This document shows positions 34,937 to 46,928 of a stretch of 64,000 bases of DNA, piece after piece. Made by a program: the position numbers and the translations under genes. This DNA comes from Flavobacterium sp. LC2016-23 (GTDB lineage Bacteria > Bacteroidota > Bacteroidia > Flavobacteriales > Flavobacteriaceae), in assembly GCF_009674775.1 (NCBI RefSeq), contig NZ_WKKE01000002.1:62001-126000 (forward strand). The letters are read 5' to 3'. Position 1 is the stretch's first letter. Each line of letters opens with the position of its first letter. The notes below the pieces were generated by a model. The model ran no database searches. It was not told where the DNA came from and worked only from the letters and a program-made list of their open reading frames with translations.

Positions 34937-36814
34937 ATGGACATTATTGACGTATCAATTATCGTAGCCTATATCCTGCTCTCCGTAGGAATAGGAATCT
35001 GGATTTCACGAAAAGCATCAAAAGGATTAGATGATTATTTCCTTGGCGGGAAAACCATCAAATGGTATTTTCTTGGACTGAGCAACGGATCAGGAATGTT
35101 TGATGTTTCAGGAACTTCCTGGATGATTGGAGTGTTGTTTTTGTATGGTGTAAAAAGTTTTATGTTTATGTGGCTGTGGCCGATCTGGAATCAGATTTTT
35201 GTGATGATGTTCCTGGCAGTCTGGATCAGAAGATCAAAAGTTATGACAGGCTCCGAATGGATTTTAACCCGTTTTGGCAGTGACAGAGCCGGAAAAGCAT
35301 CGCACATTATCGTTGCCATTTTTGCCATCATTTCGACCATTGGTTTTATCGCTTACTTTTTTGAAGGAATCGGAAAGTTCGTAACCATTATTCTTCCGTG
35401 GGATTTAACCCTTCATTATGGCGATTTGATTTTACTGACTTCAGAGCGTTCGTATGCTTTGATTATTATATTCTTAACTACGATTTATACCGTTAAAGGC
35501 GGAATGTTTTCTGTTGTAGCCACAGAAGTCGTGCAGTATTTAATTATGATTATTGCCGGTGTCCTGATTGCCGGTTATGCTTTTATCAATTATACCGATA
35601 TTCAGATCAATTCGGTGATAACCGAAGAATGGAAAAATGTTTTCTTTGGCTGGCAGTTTGAAACGCAGTGGAGTGATAAATTTCAAACCTTCAATCACCT
35701 GATCGATTCTGAAGGTTACAAAATGTTTGGCGCTTTTATAGGCATGACTTTATTCAAAGGATTTTTTGCCAGTATTGCAGGTCCGACACCAAGTTATGAT
35801 TTACAAAGAATTCTTTCGACCAAATCGGTTAAAGAAGCGGCCTATATGAGCGGGTTTACCAATTTGATCTTATTCATTCCGAGGTACTTATTAATCACAG
35901 GAATTGTAGTCATTGCCCTGATGAATTTGGCACCGGAATTAAATGCCAATACAGGTTTAACCGGAGCCGATTTAGAATTACTAATGCCAAAAGTGGTGAA
36001 TTTATACATTCCGGTTGGTATAAAAGGAATTTTATTAGCCGGATTATTAGCCGCGTTCATGTCCGGATTCTCTGCCTTTGTAAATGCCGGTCCGGCGTAT
36101 ATTGTAAATGATATTTATAAAAAATACTTTAAGCCGGTTGCCACCAATGCACATTACATCAAAGTAAGCCAGATTTCTTCTTTCCTGGTAGTGGGACTTG
36201 GGGTTTTTATGGGCTTCTTTGCAGATTCGATCAATTCACTGACCTTATGGATTACAAGTGCCTTATACGGAGGTTACGTTGCAGCCAATTTCCTAAAGTG
36301 GATCTGGTGGCGTTTTAACGGATGGGGCTATTTCTGGGGGATGTTTGCCGGATTACTGGTTGCTTCTTTTCAATTTATTTTAGGACAGAATAAAGGAAAT
36401 TTCACACCGGGATCCTTTTTATACGATTTATCAGAAGTGCAGGCTATTTATTTATTTCCGGTAATATTTGGATTCTCTATCTTAGGCTGTCTTTTGGGAA
36501 CTTTCCTGAGCAAACCAACCGATATGGAAGTTTTAAAATCTTTTTATACCAATGTAAGACCCTGGGGATGGTGGAATCCGGTGTACAGAACATTGAAATT
36601 AGAAGATCATACTTTCGAAAAAAATAATGATTTCTATCGGGATATGCTCAATTGCGCCATCGGAATTGTATGGCAGTCGAGTATGATTTTGCTACCAATA
36701 TTCTTTATTATCAAGGATTATCCAAAAGCTATAGTGGCGTTGCTTGTGTTTTTAGTCACGACAACCACTTTAAAATTTACCTGGTTAGACAGGGTGCGAA
36801 GAATTGAAGATTAA
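34937..36814 (+). CDS. Sodium:solute symporter (SSS family)
   Basis: This 625-residue inner-membrane protein has about 13-14 predicted helices. Helix 1 (IIVAYILLSVGIGIWIS) is followed by the family phrase GLDDYFLGGKTIKWYFLGLSNGSGMFD, and a later GIKGILLAGLLAAFMSGFSAFVNAGPAY segment matches the SSS signature. It would import a sugar or related solute with sodium. It is inside the glycan cluster, between a GH92 gene and a mannoside phosphorylase gene, so the likely cargo is a mannose-containing oligosaccharide or monosaccharide. The C-terminal 100 residues, with a Trp/Pro-rich stretch, are typical of Bacteroidota members. The downstream 177 bases hold a degenerate palindromic repeat. Confidence 0.93.
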   Translation: MDIIDVSIIVAYILLSVGIGIWISRKASKGLDDYFLGGKTIKWYFLGLSNGSGMFDVSGTSWMIGVLFLYGVKSFMFMWLWPIWNQIFVMMFLAVWIRRSKVMTGSEWILTRFGSDRAGKASHIIVAIFAIISTIGFIAYFFEGIGKFVTIILPWDLTLHYGDLILLTSERSYALIIIFLTTIYTVKGGMFSVVATEVVQYLIMIIAGVLIAGYAFINYTDIQINSVITEEWKNVFFGWQFETQWSDKFQTFNHLIDSEGYKMFGAFIGMTLFKGFFASIAGPTPSYDLQRILSTKSVKEAAYMSGFTNLILFIPRYLLITGIVVIALMNLAPELNANTGLTGADLELLMPKVVNLYIPVGIKGILLAGLLAAFMSGFSAFVNAGPAYIVNDIYKKYFKPVATNAHYIKVSQISSFLVVGLGVFMGFFADSINSLTLWITSALYGGYVAANFLKWIWWRFNGWGYFWGMFAGLLVASFQFILGQNKGNFTPGSFLYDLSEVQAIYLFPVIFGFSILGCLLGTFLSKPTDMEVLKSFYTNVRPWGWWNPVYRTLKLEDHTFEKNNDFYRDMLNCAIGIVWQSSMILLPIFFIIKDYPKAIVALLVFLVTTTTLKFTWLDRVRRIED

Positions 36815-36855
36815 TTAGTCAATTAGATAATTAAAAATAGAAGATTACTGACACA

Positions 36856-36946
36856 GTTTGTTATTTATGGGAACGATGACCATACAGAGATTGACGCTTT
36901 AGACTGCGAAATTTCTTTTGTGATTCTTCCTTCGTCAGAATGACAA
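36856..36946. repeat. Palindromic intergenic repeat (GTCATTCC/GAACGAG family), degenerate copy 2
   Basis: The right arm (36917-36946) resembles that of the element at 41194, with TTTGTGATTCTTCC and TCAGAATGACAA. The left arm (36856 on, TTTGTTATTT then GGGAACGATGACC) is heavily mutated. It lies between the symporter and GH130 genes. Confidence 0.55.
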
Positions 36947-36991
36947 AAGTGAGAGAATAAAACAAACAATAAATAAAAAAATAAAAGCAAA

Positions 36992-37957
36992 ATGAGTACT
37001 ATTCCCTGGCAAGACAGACCCGAAAACAGTAATGATGTAATGTGGAGATATTCTGAAAATCCAATTATTGACAGATATGCAATTCCTTCGTCTAACAGTA
37101 TTTTTAACAGTGCTGTTGTACCTTTTGAAGATGGGTTTGCAGGTGTTTTCAGATGTGATAACAAAGCGGTACAAATGAATATTTTTGCCGGTTTCAGTAA
37201 AAATGGTATCGATTGGGACATTAATCACGAACCTATTGTAATGCAGTCGGGTAATACTGAAATGATTGAATCGGCTTATAAATACGATCCGCGTGTGGTA
37301 TTTATTGAAGACCGTTACTGGATCACCTGGTGTAACGGGTATAACGGACCTACAATTGGTATCGGGTATACTTTTGACTTTAAAGAATTTTTCCAGTGCG
37401 AAAATGCCTTCTTGCCATTCAACAGAAACGGTGTTTTATTTCCACAAAAAATAAACGGAAAATACGCGATGTTAAGCCGTCCGAGTGATAACGGACATAC
37501 GCCTTTTGGAGACATCTGGATCAGTTACAGCCCGGATATGAAATACTGGGGAGAACACAGACTGGTAATGAAACCAACTCCTTTTGAAGATAGTGCATGG
37601 CAATGTACCAAAGTTGGGGCAGGACCAATCCCTATTCTTACGGAAGAAGGCTGGCTAATGCTGTACCACGGGGTAATCAATACCTGTAACGGGTTCCGTT
37701 ATGCAATGGGAGCAGCTCTTTTGGAAACAGAAAAACCGGAGAATGTAAAATACAGAACACAGCCTTATTTATTAGGTCCGGCAGAGCTTTACGAACAGGT
37801 AGGCGATGTGCCAAATGTGGTATTTCCATGCGCCGCTTTACATGATGTGGAAGAAGATAAATTAGCCGTTTACTACGGAGCAGCAGATACAGTGGTGGCC
37901 ATGGCGTTTGGTAAATTAAGCGAAGTAATACAATTTACAAAAGATAACAGTTTATAA
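36992..37957 (+). CDS. GH130 mannoside phosphorylase
   Basis: This 321-residue cytoplasmic protein has no signal peptide and matches family 130 phosphorylases, five-bladed beta-propellers that cleave beta-1,4-mannosides with phosphate to give mannose-1-phosphate. Asp99 in KYDPRVV is the likely proton donor. Other landmarks are [14 protein letters not shown], the GPTIGIGYT stretch and GWLMLYHGV. In Bacteroidota N-glycan loci the subfamily that splits Man-beta-1,4-GlcNAc is found in this position, so that disaccharide is the likely substrate, although mannosyl-glucose and mannobiose phosphorylases belong to the same family. It is followed by the CBM9-like gene after only three bases. Confidence 0.92.
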   Translation: MSTIPWQDRPENSNDVMWRYSENPIIDRYAIPSSNSIFNSAVVPFEDGFAGVFRCDNKAVQMNIFAGFSKNGIDWDINHEPIVMQSGNTEMIESAYKYDPRVVFIEDRYWITWCNGYNGPTIGIGYTFDFKEFFQCENAFLPFNRNGVLFPQKINGKYAMLSRPSDNGHTPFGDIWISYSPDMKYWGEHRLVMKPTPFEDSAWQCTKVGAGPIPILTEEGWLMLYHGVINTCNGFRYAMGAALLETEKPENVKYRTQPYLLGPAELYEQVGDVPNVVFPCAALHDVEEDKLAVYYGAADTVVAMAFGKLSEVIQFTKDNSL

Positions 37958-37960
37958 AAA

Positions 37961-39031
37961 ATGACGCAAATTAAAAGCAAGTTATTGGTAACGATCTTAG
38001 GGTGTTTTTCTTTGTTTGGCTTTGCTCAGTCAGGCAAGGGAATTACACCTAAAACCTATGTGGCGTCAAAAACAGCAAATCCGATTATAATTGACGGAGA
38101 GGATAGCGATCCTGCCTGGAATAAAGCAGAATGGACAACCCTTTTTGAAGATATCGAAAATAACGTAAAACCGAAATATGGGACAAAAGTTAAAATGCTC
38201 TGGGATGAAACCAATTTTTATATACTAGCTAAGATTGATGAACCACATGTCTGGGCGAATTTAAAACAGCGCGATACGATTATTTTTTACAACAATGATT
38301 TTGAAGTTTTTATTGACCCCGATAGCGACACTTTTAATTATTACGAATTAGAAATTAATGCATTAAATACAGCCTGGGATCTGTTTTTGTCAAAACCTTA
38401 CAGAGAAAATGATAATGTTGTTTTAAACGACTGGAATATTCCGGGGCTCAAATCCGCGGTAAAAATCAAAGGAACGCTGAATAACCCAAACGATACTGAT
38501 GAAGGATGGGTATTAGAAATGGCCATTCCCTGGGCATCTTATAAAACGTCTTATTTTGACAAAAATGTGCCAGCAGATAAATTCTGGCGCGTTAATTTTT
38601 CAAGAGTTAACTGGCAGCACACCGTAACCGAAAAAGGGTACGAACGCAAGAAAGGTGCAGACGGTAAATTTTTACCGGAGTACAATTGGGTGTGGTCGCC
38701 AATGGGCGTCATCAATATGCATGAACCTGAAAAATGGGGTTATGTTTATTTTTCTTCCAAAGAAGGAAAAGACAGTTTTACAATCCCGCAGGAAGAAAAA
38801 GTAAAATGGGAATTGTATACGCTTTACAGAGCACAAAAAGAATATTATCAAAAGAATAATAAATGGGCAGCATCTCTGGCAAATCTAACGAAAGAGCCGA
38901 TTAGCATTGACACTAAAGTTTTAAAACCCAGGCTGGAAAACCATGCTTCAGGATTTAATATTTCAGTAAAAAGTCCATTTTCCGATAAAATATTTATTAT
39001 CAGACAAGATGGCAAAATCATAACCAACTAA
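37961..39031 (+). CDS. Exported carbohydrate-binding family 9-like protein
   Basis: This 356-residue protein has a signal peptide (about 1-22, LLVTILGCFSLFGFAQ) and a CBM9-like beta-sandwich domain (about 30-270). Landmarks are IIDGEDSDPAWNKAEWT, VKMLWDETNFYILAKIDEPHVWA and FEVFIDPDSDTFNYYELEINAL. A WRVNFSRVNW motif and the C-terminal HEPEKWGYVYF segment are typical of Bacteroidota members. No catalytic residues are apparent, so it may bind glycan or the reducing end of sugars for the neighbouring enzymes. It is seven bases upstream of the orphan TIM-barrel gene and close behind the phosphorylase gene, so co-transcription is likely. Confidence 0.87.
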   Translation: MTQIKSKLLVTILGCFSLFGFAQSGKGITPKTYVASKTANPIIIDGEDSDPAWNKAEWTTLFEDIENNVKPKYGTKVKMLWDETNFYILAKIDEPHVWANLKQRDTIIFYNNDFEVFIDPDSDTFNYYELEINALNTAWDLFLSKPYRENDNVVLNDWNIPGLKSAVKIKGTLNNPNDTDEGWVLEMAIPWASYKTSYFDKNVPADKFWRVNFSRVNWQHTVTEKGYERKKGADGKFLPEYNWVWSPMGVINMHEPEKWGYVYFSSKEGKDSFTIPQEEKVKWELYTLYRAQKEYYQKNNKWAASLANLTKEPISIDTKVLKPRLENHASGFNISVKSPFSDKIFIIRQDGKIITN

Positions 39032-39038
39032 ACTAACT

Positions 39039-40115
39039 ATGAAACTACCAAAATTATTACTTTTTATATTGGCTTTAAGTATCTTTTCATGTGCCAAAAA
39101 GGAGGAAACTACTTTTAAATTTGGGGTATGGATTACTGCCGATGCCAAAAGAACAGATGAAGATTACGCCAAAGAATTCAAAAAATACAAAGACGGCGGT
39201 ATCGATGAGGTTTTGATTAATACCAATACCGATCCCAAACTTTTAGGAAGATTAGTACCAATAGCGAAAGAAAAAGGATTAAAAGTACACGCCTGGATTA
39301 TGGCCATGAATCGCCCCAACGATTCAGTGGCCTTACAGCATCCGGACTGGTATCAGGTCAGTAAAGATGGAAAGTCCTGTTTTGATAACCGTCCGTATGT
39401 AGATTATTACCAATGGCTTTGTCCGACAAAAAAAGAATCCAGAGAACACGTTTTGGGCCTTGTAGAAGGTCTGGCAAAAGTAGAAGGAATTGAAAGTGTA
39501 CATTTAGATTACATTCGTTTTCCGGACATCTTTTTGCCGATCAGTTTACTTCCAAAATACAATTTGGTGCAGGACGAAGAATTACCGCAATTTGATTTCT
39601 GTTATTGTGACGCCTGCGTCAGTAAATTTGAAAAAGAACATCATAAAAATCCAAAAACAAGCCACAATACAGCCATTGATATGGAGTGGAAAAACTTCAG
39701 GCTGAATGCGATAAAAGCGGTAGTTGATGATGCTTATGAAATTGCGCACAAGCACCATGTAAAATTAACCGCAGCTGTCTTCCCTTATCCGGAAATGGCA
39801 GATCATATGGTACGCCAGCGTTGGGACAAATGGAATATCGATGAGGTGTACCCAATGATTTACCATAGTTTTTACAATGAGGAAATTGACTGGGTAGGTT
39901 ATGCGACAAAACAGGGAGTTGCTGATTTAGAAGGAAAAAAGACAAAAATCAATACGGGAATTTATATTCCGGGATTAAAATCAGATGCCGAATTGAATGA
40001 AGCCATTTTACTGGCAAAAGAGAACGGCGCAACAGGGGTTTCTTTCTTTGATGGAAATGCATTATCCGATGCTAATTTAAAGACGATCGCTGCAACAAAA
40101 GCCAGTTTAAAATAG
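39039..40115 (+). CDS. Orphan TIM-barrel glycoside-hydrolase-like lipoprotein
   Basis: This 358-residue lipoprotein (lipobox FSC, Cys18) looks like a TIM-barrel hydrolase of the loosely defined GHL10/DUF187-like group. Strand-end motifs are visible: KFGVWITA (27-34), EVLINTNT, GLKVHAWIM, VHLDYIRFPD (154-163, Asp157 a candidate catalytic residue), LTAAVFPYP and DEVYPMIYH. A CYCDAC motif at 188-193 is common among such proteins. The substrate is not recognised. It is surrounded by N-glycan enzymes (GH130, CBM9-like, glycosylasparaginase), so it could be the endo-acting or otherwise missing step of the locus. That is inference from neighbourhood only. Confidence 0.78.
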   Translation: MKLPKLLLFILALSIFSCAKKEETTFKFGVWITADAKRTDEDYAKEFKKYKDGGIDEVLINTNTDPKLLGRLVPIAKEKGLKVHAWIMAMNRPNDSVALQHPDWYQVSKDGKSCFDNRPYVDYYQWLCPTKKESREHVLGLVEGLAKVEGIESVHLDYIRFPDIFLPISLLPKYNLVQDEELPQFDFCYCDACVSKFEKEHHKNPKTSHNTAIDMEWKNFRLNAIKAVVDDAYEIAHKHHVKLTAAVFPYPEMADHMVRQRWDKWNIDEVYPMIYHSFYNEEIDWVGYATKQGVADLEGKKTKINTGIYIPGLKSDAELNEAILLAKENGATGVSFFDGNALSDANLKTIAATKASLK

Positions 40116-40151
40116 TATTTTTCCGGTATATTTCATTTAAAAAGTAAACAG

Positions 40152-41171
40152 ATGTCAAATAGAAGAGATTTTATAAAAAAAACAACTTTAGGCACACTGG
40201 CCCTAAGTTCGGTTTTAGGCTACAGCGGATTTGCAAAAAATAAAGAAGAGGAAGCAATAGAAAATCCGGTAAAGAAGCAAAAAAAACCGGTTATCATTTC
40301 GACATGGAATCATGGTTTACCTGCCAATCAGGAAAGCTGGAAAGAACTACAAGCCGGAAAATCAGCTTTAGACGCCATTGAAGCCGGTATGAAAATTCCT
40401 GAAGCAGATCCGAATGTCCGAAGTGTTGGTTATGGTGGATATCCGGATCGCGAAGGGAAAGTAACGTTAGATGCCTGCATTATGGATCACAACAGCAATT
40501 GTGGCTCGGTTTGTTTTCTGCAGGGGATTATGCACCCGATTTCGGTAGCCAAGCGAGTATTACAGAATACACCTCACGTGATGCTGGCCGGACAGGGAGC
40601 ACTTCAGTTTGCATTGGCCGAAGGTTTTAAGGAAGAAAATTTACTGACTCCGGAATCTGAAAAAGACTGGAAAAAATGGCTGGAAGATTCCAAATACAAA
40701 CCCGTGATCAATATAGAAAATCACGATACCATAAGTATGTTAATGTTAGATAAAGACGGTAATCTGTCTGGTGGCTGCACCACAAGTGGAGCTGCCTGGA
40801 AGATGCACGGTCGCGTCGGTGACTCCCCAATCATCGGCGCGGGTCTTTTTCTTGATAATGAAGTAGGAGCTGCTGCGGCAACAGGTTTAGGTGAAGCTGT
40901 AATCAGAACTGCCGGAAGTGCGATGGTAGTAGAATTAATGCGTCAGGGAAAATCACCTTTTGATGCCTGCAAGGAAATTACAGAACGTATTTACAACAAA
41001 CATAAAAACCACAAAGACATGGAATACCTGCAGGTCGGATTTATCGCCCTGAATAAAAACGGGGAACATGCCGGTTACAGTTTACGATCCGGATTTAATT
41101 ATGCCATTTCCGACGAGGAAAAAGGACACCGGATGGAAGACGCCAAATTTAAAATGTCGTGGGATAAGTAA
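40152..41171 (+). CDS. Glycosylasparaginase, N(4)-(beta-N-acetylglucosaminyl)-L-asparaginase
   Basis: This 339-residue Ntn-hydrolase cleaves the bond between GlcNAc and asparagine in glycoprotein-derived GlcNAc-Asn. The self-processing site Asp192-Thr193 lies in NHDTISM; the new N-terminal Thr193 would be the nucleophile. Other landmarks are the N-terminal STWNHG and the beta-subunit's GGCTTSGAAWKMHGRVGDSP and DNEVGAAAATGLGEA. The N-terminus carries a twin-arginine-like motif (SNRRDFIKKTTLG), suggesting folded export through the Tat system. The same enzyme is known from the flavobacterial relative Elizabethkingia meningoseptica. Its presence strongly points to N-linked glycoprotein as the target of the surrounding cluster. 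All catalytic features are intact. Confidence 0.95.
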   Translation: MSNRRDFIKKTTLGTLALSSVLGYSGFAKNKEEEAIENPVKKQKKPVIISTWNHGLPANQESWKELQAGKSALDAIEAGMKIPEADPNVRSVGYGGYPDREGKVTLDACIMDHNSNCGSVCFLQGIMHPISVAKRVLQNTPHVMLAGQGALQFALAEGFKEENLLTPESEKDWKKWLEDSKYKPVINIENHDTISMLMLDKDGNLSGGCTTSGAAWKMHGRVGDSPIIGAGLFLDNEVGAAAATGLGEAVIRTAGSAMVVELMRQGKSPFDACKEITERIYNKHKNHKDMEYLQVGFIALNKNGEHAGYSLRSGFNYAISDEEKGHRMEDAKFKMSWDK

Positions 41172-41193
41172 TAAAGTATTTGTATACGCATTT

Positions 41194-41284
41194 TTGTCAT
41201 TTCGAGGAACGAGAAATCACATCCGGAGAGCGACGTACTGTATGTCTTCACTTTATGTGATTTCTCCTTACGTCGAAATGACAA
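41194..41284. repeat. Palindromic intergenic repeat (GTCATTTCGA/GAACGAG family), copy 3
   Basis: The left arm is 41194-41222 (TTGTCATTTCGAGGAACGAG then AAATCACAT) and the right arm 41255-41284 (ATGTGATTTCTCC then GTCGAAATGACAA). It is the cleanest copy of the family also seen at 3174 and 36856. Confidence 0.8.
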
Positions 41285-41302
41285 GCAGAAAATAAAATTT
41301 TA

Positions 41303-44566
<3,264 letters not shown>

Positions 44567-44572
44567 TTCATT

Positions 44573-46894
44573 ATGAGGATATTAAAATCATTCCTTGTCG
44601 TACTCTTCCTGACTGTTTTAAGTTCGGCTTACAGTCAGAAAACCTATACTGAAAAGGATATTCAAATCATTCCGAAACCCACACAGCTGGTGGTAAAAGA
44701 AGGCGTTTTTAAATTTTCCAAAGAAACACAATTTGTGGTCAACGGTGATTTTCAAAAAGAAGCCTCCACCGCTTTGATCCGTAAATTTGAAACCGCTGCA
44801 GGCTGGAAACCGGAAATTACAATGAAGATTCCGGCGGGTAACTTTATACAATTCAAAGTTGATCCGGCTTTAAAAAATGAAGCGTATGTTTTAGACGTAA
44901 ATTCAAAAAGCATCACCATTACTGCCAAAGGAAATGCCGGTTTTATTTATGGTCTGGAAAGTATCAGGCAATTACTTCCGGAAGCCATAGAAAGTCAGTA
45001 CGTGGTGACTTCTGCCAGATGGGAAATTCCGGCTGTTACCATAAATGACCAGCCGCGTTTTCAGTGGAGAGGACTCATGCTGGATCTGTCACGCCATTTT
45101 TTTGATAAAAATTACATCCTGCAGACGATCGACCGCCTGGCCATGCACAAAATGAATGTGTTGCATTTGCACTTAGTGGACGATCAGGGCTGGAGAATCG
45201 AAATAAAAAAATACCCGAAACTCACAGAAGTAGGAGCCTGGAGGGTAGATCAGGAAAACACCAGCTGGAATGCGAGACTTACGGTAAATCCGGATGAAAA
45301 AGGAACCTACGGCGGATTTCTGACTCAGGAAGAATTAAAAGAAATCGTAAAATACGCCGCAGCCAAAAACATCGAAATCATTCCGGAAATCGAAATGCCC
45401 GCGCACGTCAGCAGCGCTATTGCCTCTTACCCGGAACTGGCTTGTTTCGATCAGAGAATCGGAGTTCCGTCAGGCGGATTATGGCCCATTACCGATATTT
45501 ATTGTGCCGGAAAGGAATCGACTTTTGAGTTCCTGCAAAATGTAATTGATGAGGTCGTTACCATTTTTCCTTCCAAATACATTCATATCGGAGGCGATGA
45601 AGCCACTAAAACCAATTGGGAAAAATGTCCGAACTGCCAAAAAAGAATGAAAGACAACGGCTTTAAAAACACCCACGAACTGCAAAGTTATTTTGTAAAA
45701 AGAATGGAGAAATACATCAATTCGAAAGGCAAAAAAATCATTGGCTGGGATGAAATATTAGAAGGAGGTTTAGCTCCGGAAGCAACGGTCATGAGCTGGA
45801 GAGGAACACAAGGCGGTATCGATGCGGCAAAACAAGGTCACGATGTTATTATGACGCCGGAAACTCCCTGCTATTTTAATTTTTACCAGGGCCCGCAAAA
45901 CGAAGAACCCATTGCTTTTGACTCGTATAATCCACTCAGTGAAGTGTACAAATTTGATCCTGTTGTTCCCGGAATGACGCCTCAGGAAGCGGCACATGTA
46001 TTAGGAGGACAAGCGAATTTATGGGCAGAGTATTTACCGGGACCAAAAGATTCCGAGTATATGATTTTTCCAAGATTAGCCGCTTTGTCTGAAACTTTGT
46101 GGAGTACGAAAGAAAGCCGAAACTGGGTAGATTTTACAGGAAGATTAAGTTCATTATTAAGACGTTATGACCATTTGGGAATCAATTATGCAAAAAGCGC
46201 TTATCTCGTTACGGCTTCATCCAGTGCTGATGTAGCAAAAAAACAGGTCAATGTGACTTTAAAAAATGAATTCCCAAACCCGGATATCCGTTATGTTTTA
46301 GGCAATAAAAATATCGATCACAATGCCTTAAAATACACCAGTCCGATTGCGTTTACCGAAACAACGGTTTTAAAAGCTTCCCTTTTTCAAAATGATAAAC
46401 CGGTTGGAAAAACTTTTACGGATACCATCGTATTCCACAAAGCAGTGGCGCATAAAGTGAGTTATTTAACGCCTTTTAATCAGAATTATAAAGGAGATGG
46501 GCCTTTTCAGATGGTAAATGCCATAAGAGGAAGCAAAAATTTTCACGACGGCCAATGGCAGGCCTGGCTGGTAAATGATATGGAACTGGTAGTTGATCTT
46601 GATCAGGTCGAAAGTATCGAAGAAGTAACGGTCGGAACGCTGGAAAGTCAGGGCGCCGGCGTTAATTTTCCCATATTCCTGAAAGTGCTGGTATCCAGTG
46701 ACGGGATTAAATACAAAGAAGTGGGGAAAATAGCGCGTCCGTATGCTGTAAATCCTGCATCAGAACTGAAAGATTTTAAAATCAGTTTTGCCAGACAGAA
46801 TGCCAGATATGTAAAAGTAATCGCAGGCAATTTAAAAAAGAGCCCGAAAGGAGAAAGCTCCTGGTTGTTTGTAGATGAAATTTTAGTGAATTAA
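44573..46894 (+). CDS. GH20 beta-N-acetylhexosaminidase
   Basis: This 773-residue exported enzyme (signal peptide about 1-21) has the GH20b N-terminal alpha/beta domain (about 30-155), a GH20 TIM barrel (about 160-515) and a C-terminal region with chitobiase-C-like and F5-8C-like parts (about 555-773). The catalytic pair Asp342-Glu343 is in HIGGDEATKTNW. Other hallmarks are GLMLDLSRHFF, LHLHLVDDQGWR and EIEMPAHVSSAI. It would remove terminal beta-GlcNAc (or GalNAc) by substrate-assisted catalysis. In this locus it probably clears GlcNAc from N-glycan antennae after the galactosidase. It is packed closely between GH2 and GH29 genes. Confidence 0.96.
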   Translation: MRILKSFLVVLFLTVLSSAYSQKTYTEKDIQIIPKPTQLVVKEGVFKFSKETQFVVNGDFQKEASTALIRKFETAAGWKPEITMKIPAGNFIQFKVDPALKNEAYVLDVNSKSITITAKGNAGFIYGLESIRQLLPEAIESQYVVTSARWEIPAVTINDQPRFQWRGLMLDLSRHFFDKNYILQTIDRLAMHKMNVLHLHLVDDQGWRIEIKKYPKLTEVGAWRVDQENTSWNARLTVNPDEKGTYGGFLTQEELKEIVKYAAAKNIEIIPEIEMPAHVSSAIASYPELACFDQRIGVPSGGLWPITDIYCAGKESTFEFLQNVIDEVVTIFPSKYIHIGGDEATKTNWEKCPNCQKRMKDNGFKNTHELQSYFVKRMEKYINSKGKKIIGWDEILEGGLAPEATVMSWRGTQGGIDAAKQGHDVIMTPETPCYFNFYQGPQNEEPIAFDSYNPLSEVYKFDPVVPGMTPQEAAHVLGGQANLWAEYLPGPKDSEYMIFPRLAALSETLWSTKESRNWVDFTGRLSSLLRRYDHLGINYAKSAYLVTASSSADVAKKQVNVTLKNEFPNPDIRYVLGNKNIDHNALKYTSPIAFTETTVLKASLFQNDKPVGKTFTDTIVFHKAVAHKVSYLTPFNQNYKGDGPFQMVNAIRGSKNFHDGQWQAWLVNDMELVVDLDQVESIEEVTVGTLESQGAGVNFPIFLKVLVSSDGIKYKEVGKIARPYAVNPASELKDFKISFARQNARYVKVIAGNLKKSPKGESSWLFVDEILVN

Positions 46895-46928
46895 AAAGAA
46901 TAAATAAAACATGATAAATAGATTAAAA

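Noticed and set aside
40152..41171. Glycosylasparaginase as a type III L-asparaginase or isoaspartyl peptidase
   Set aside because: Related fold, but the N-terminal STWNHG and HDTISM context fit the glycosylasparaginase branch, and the neighbours are N-glycan enzymes.
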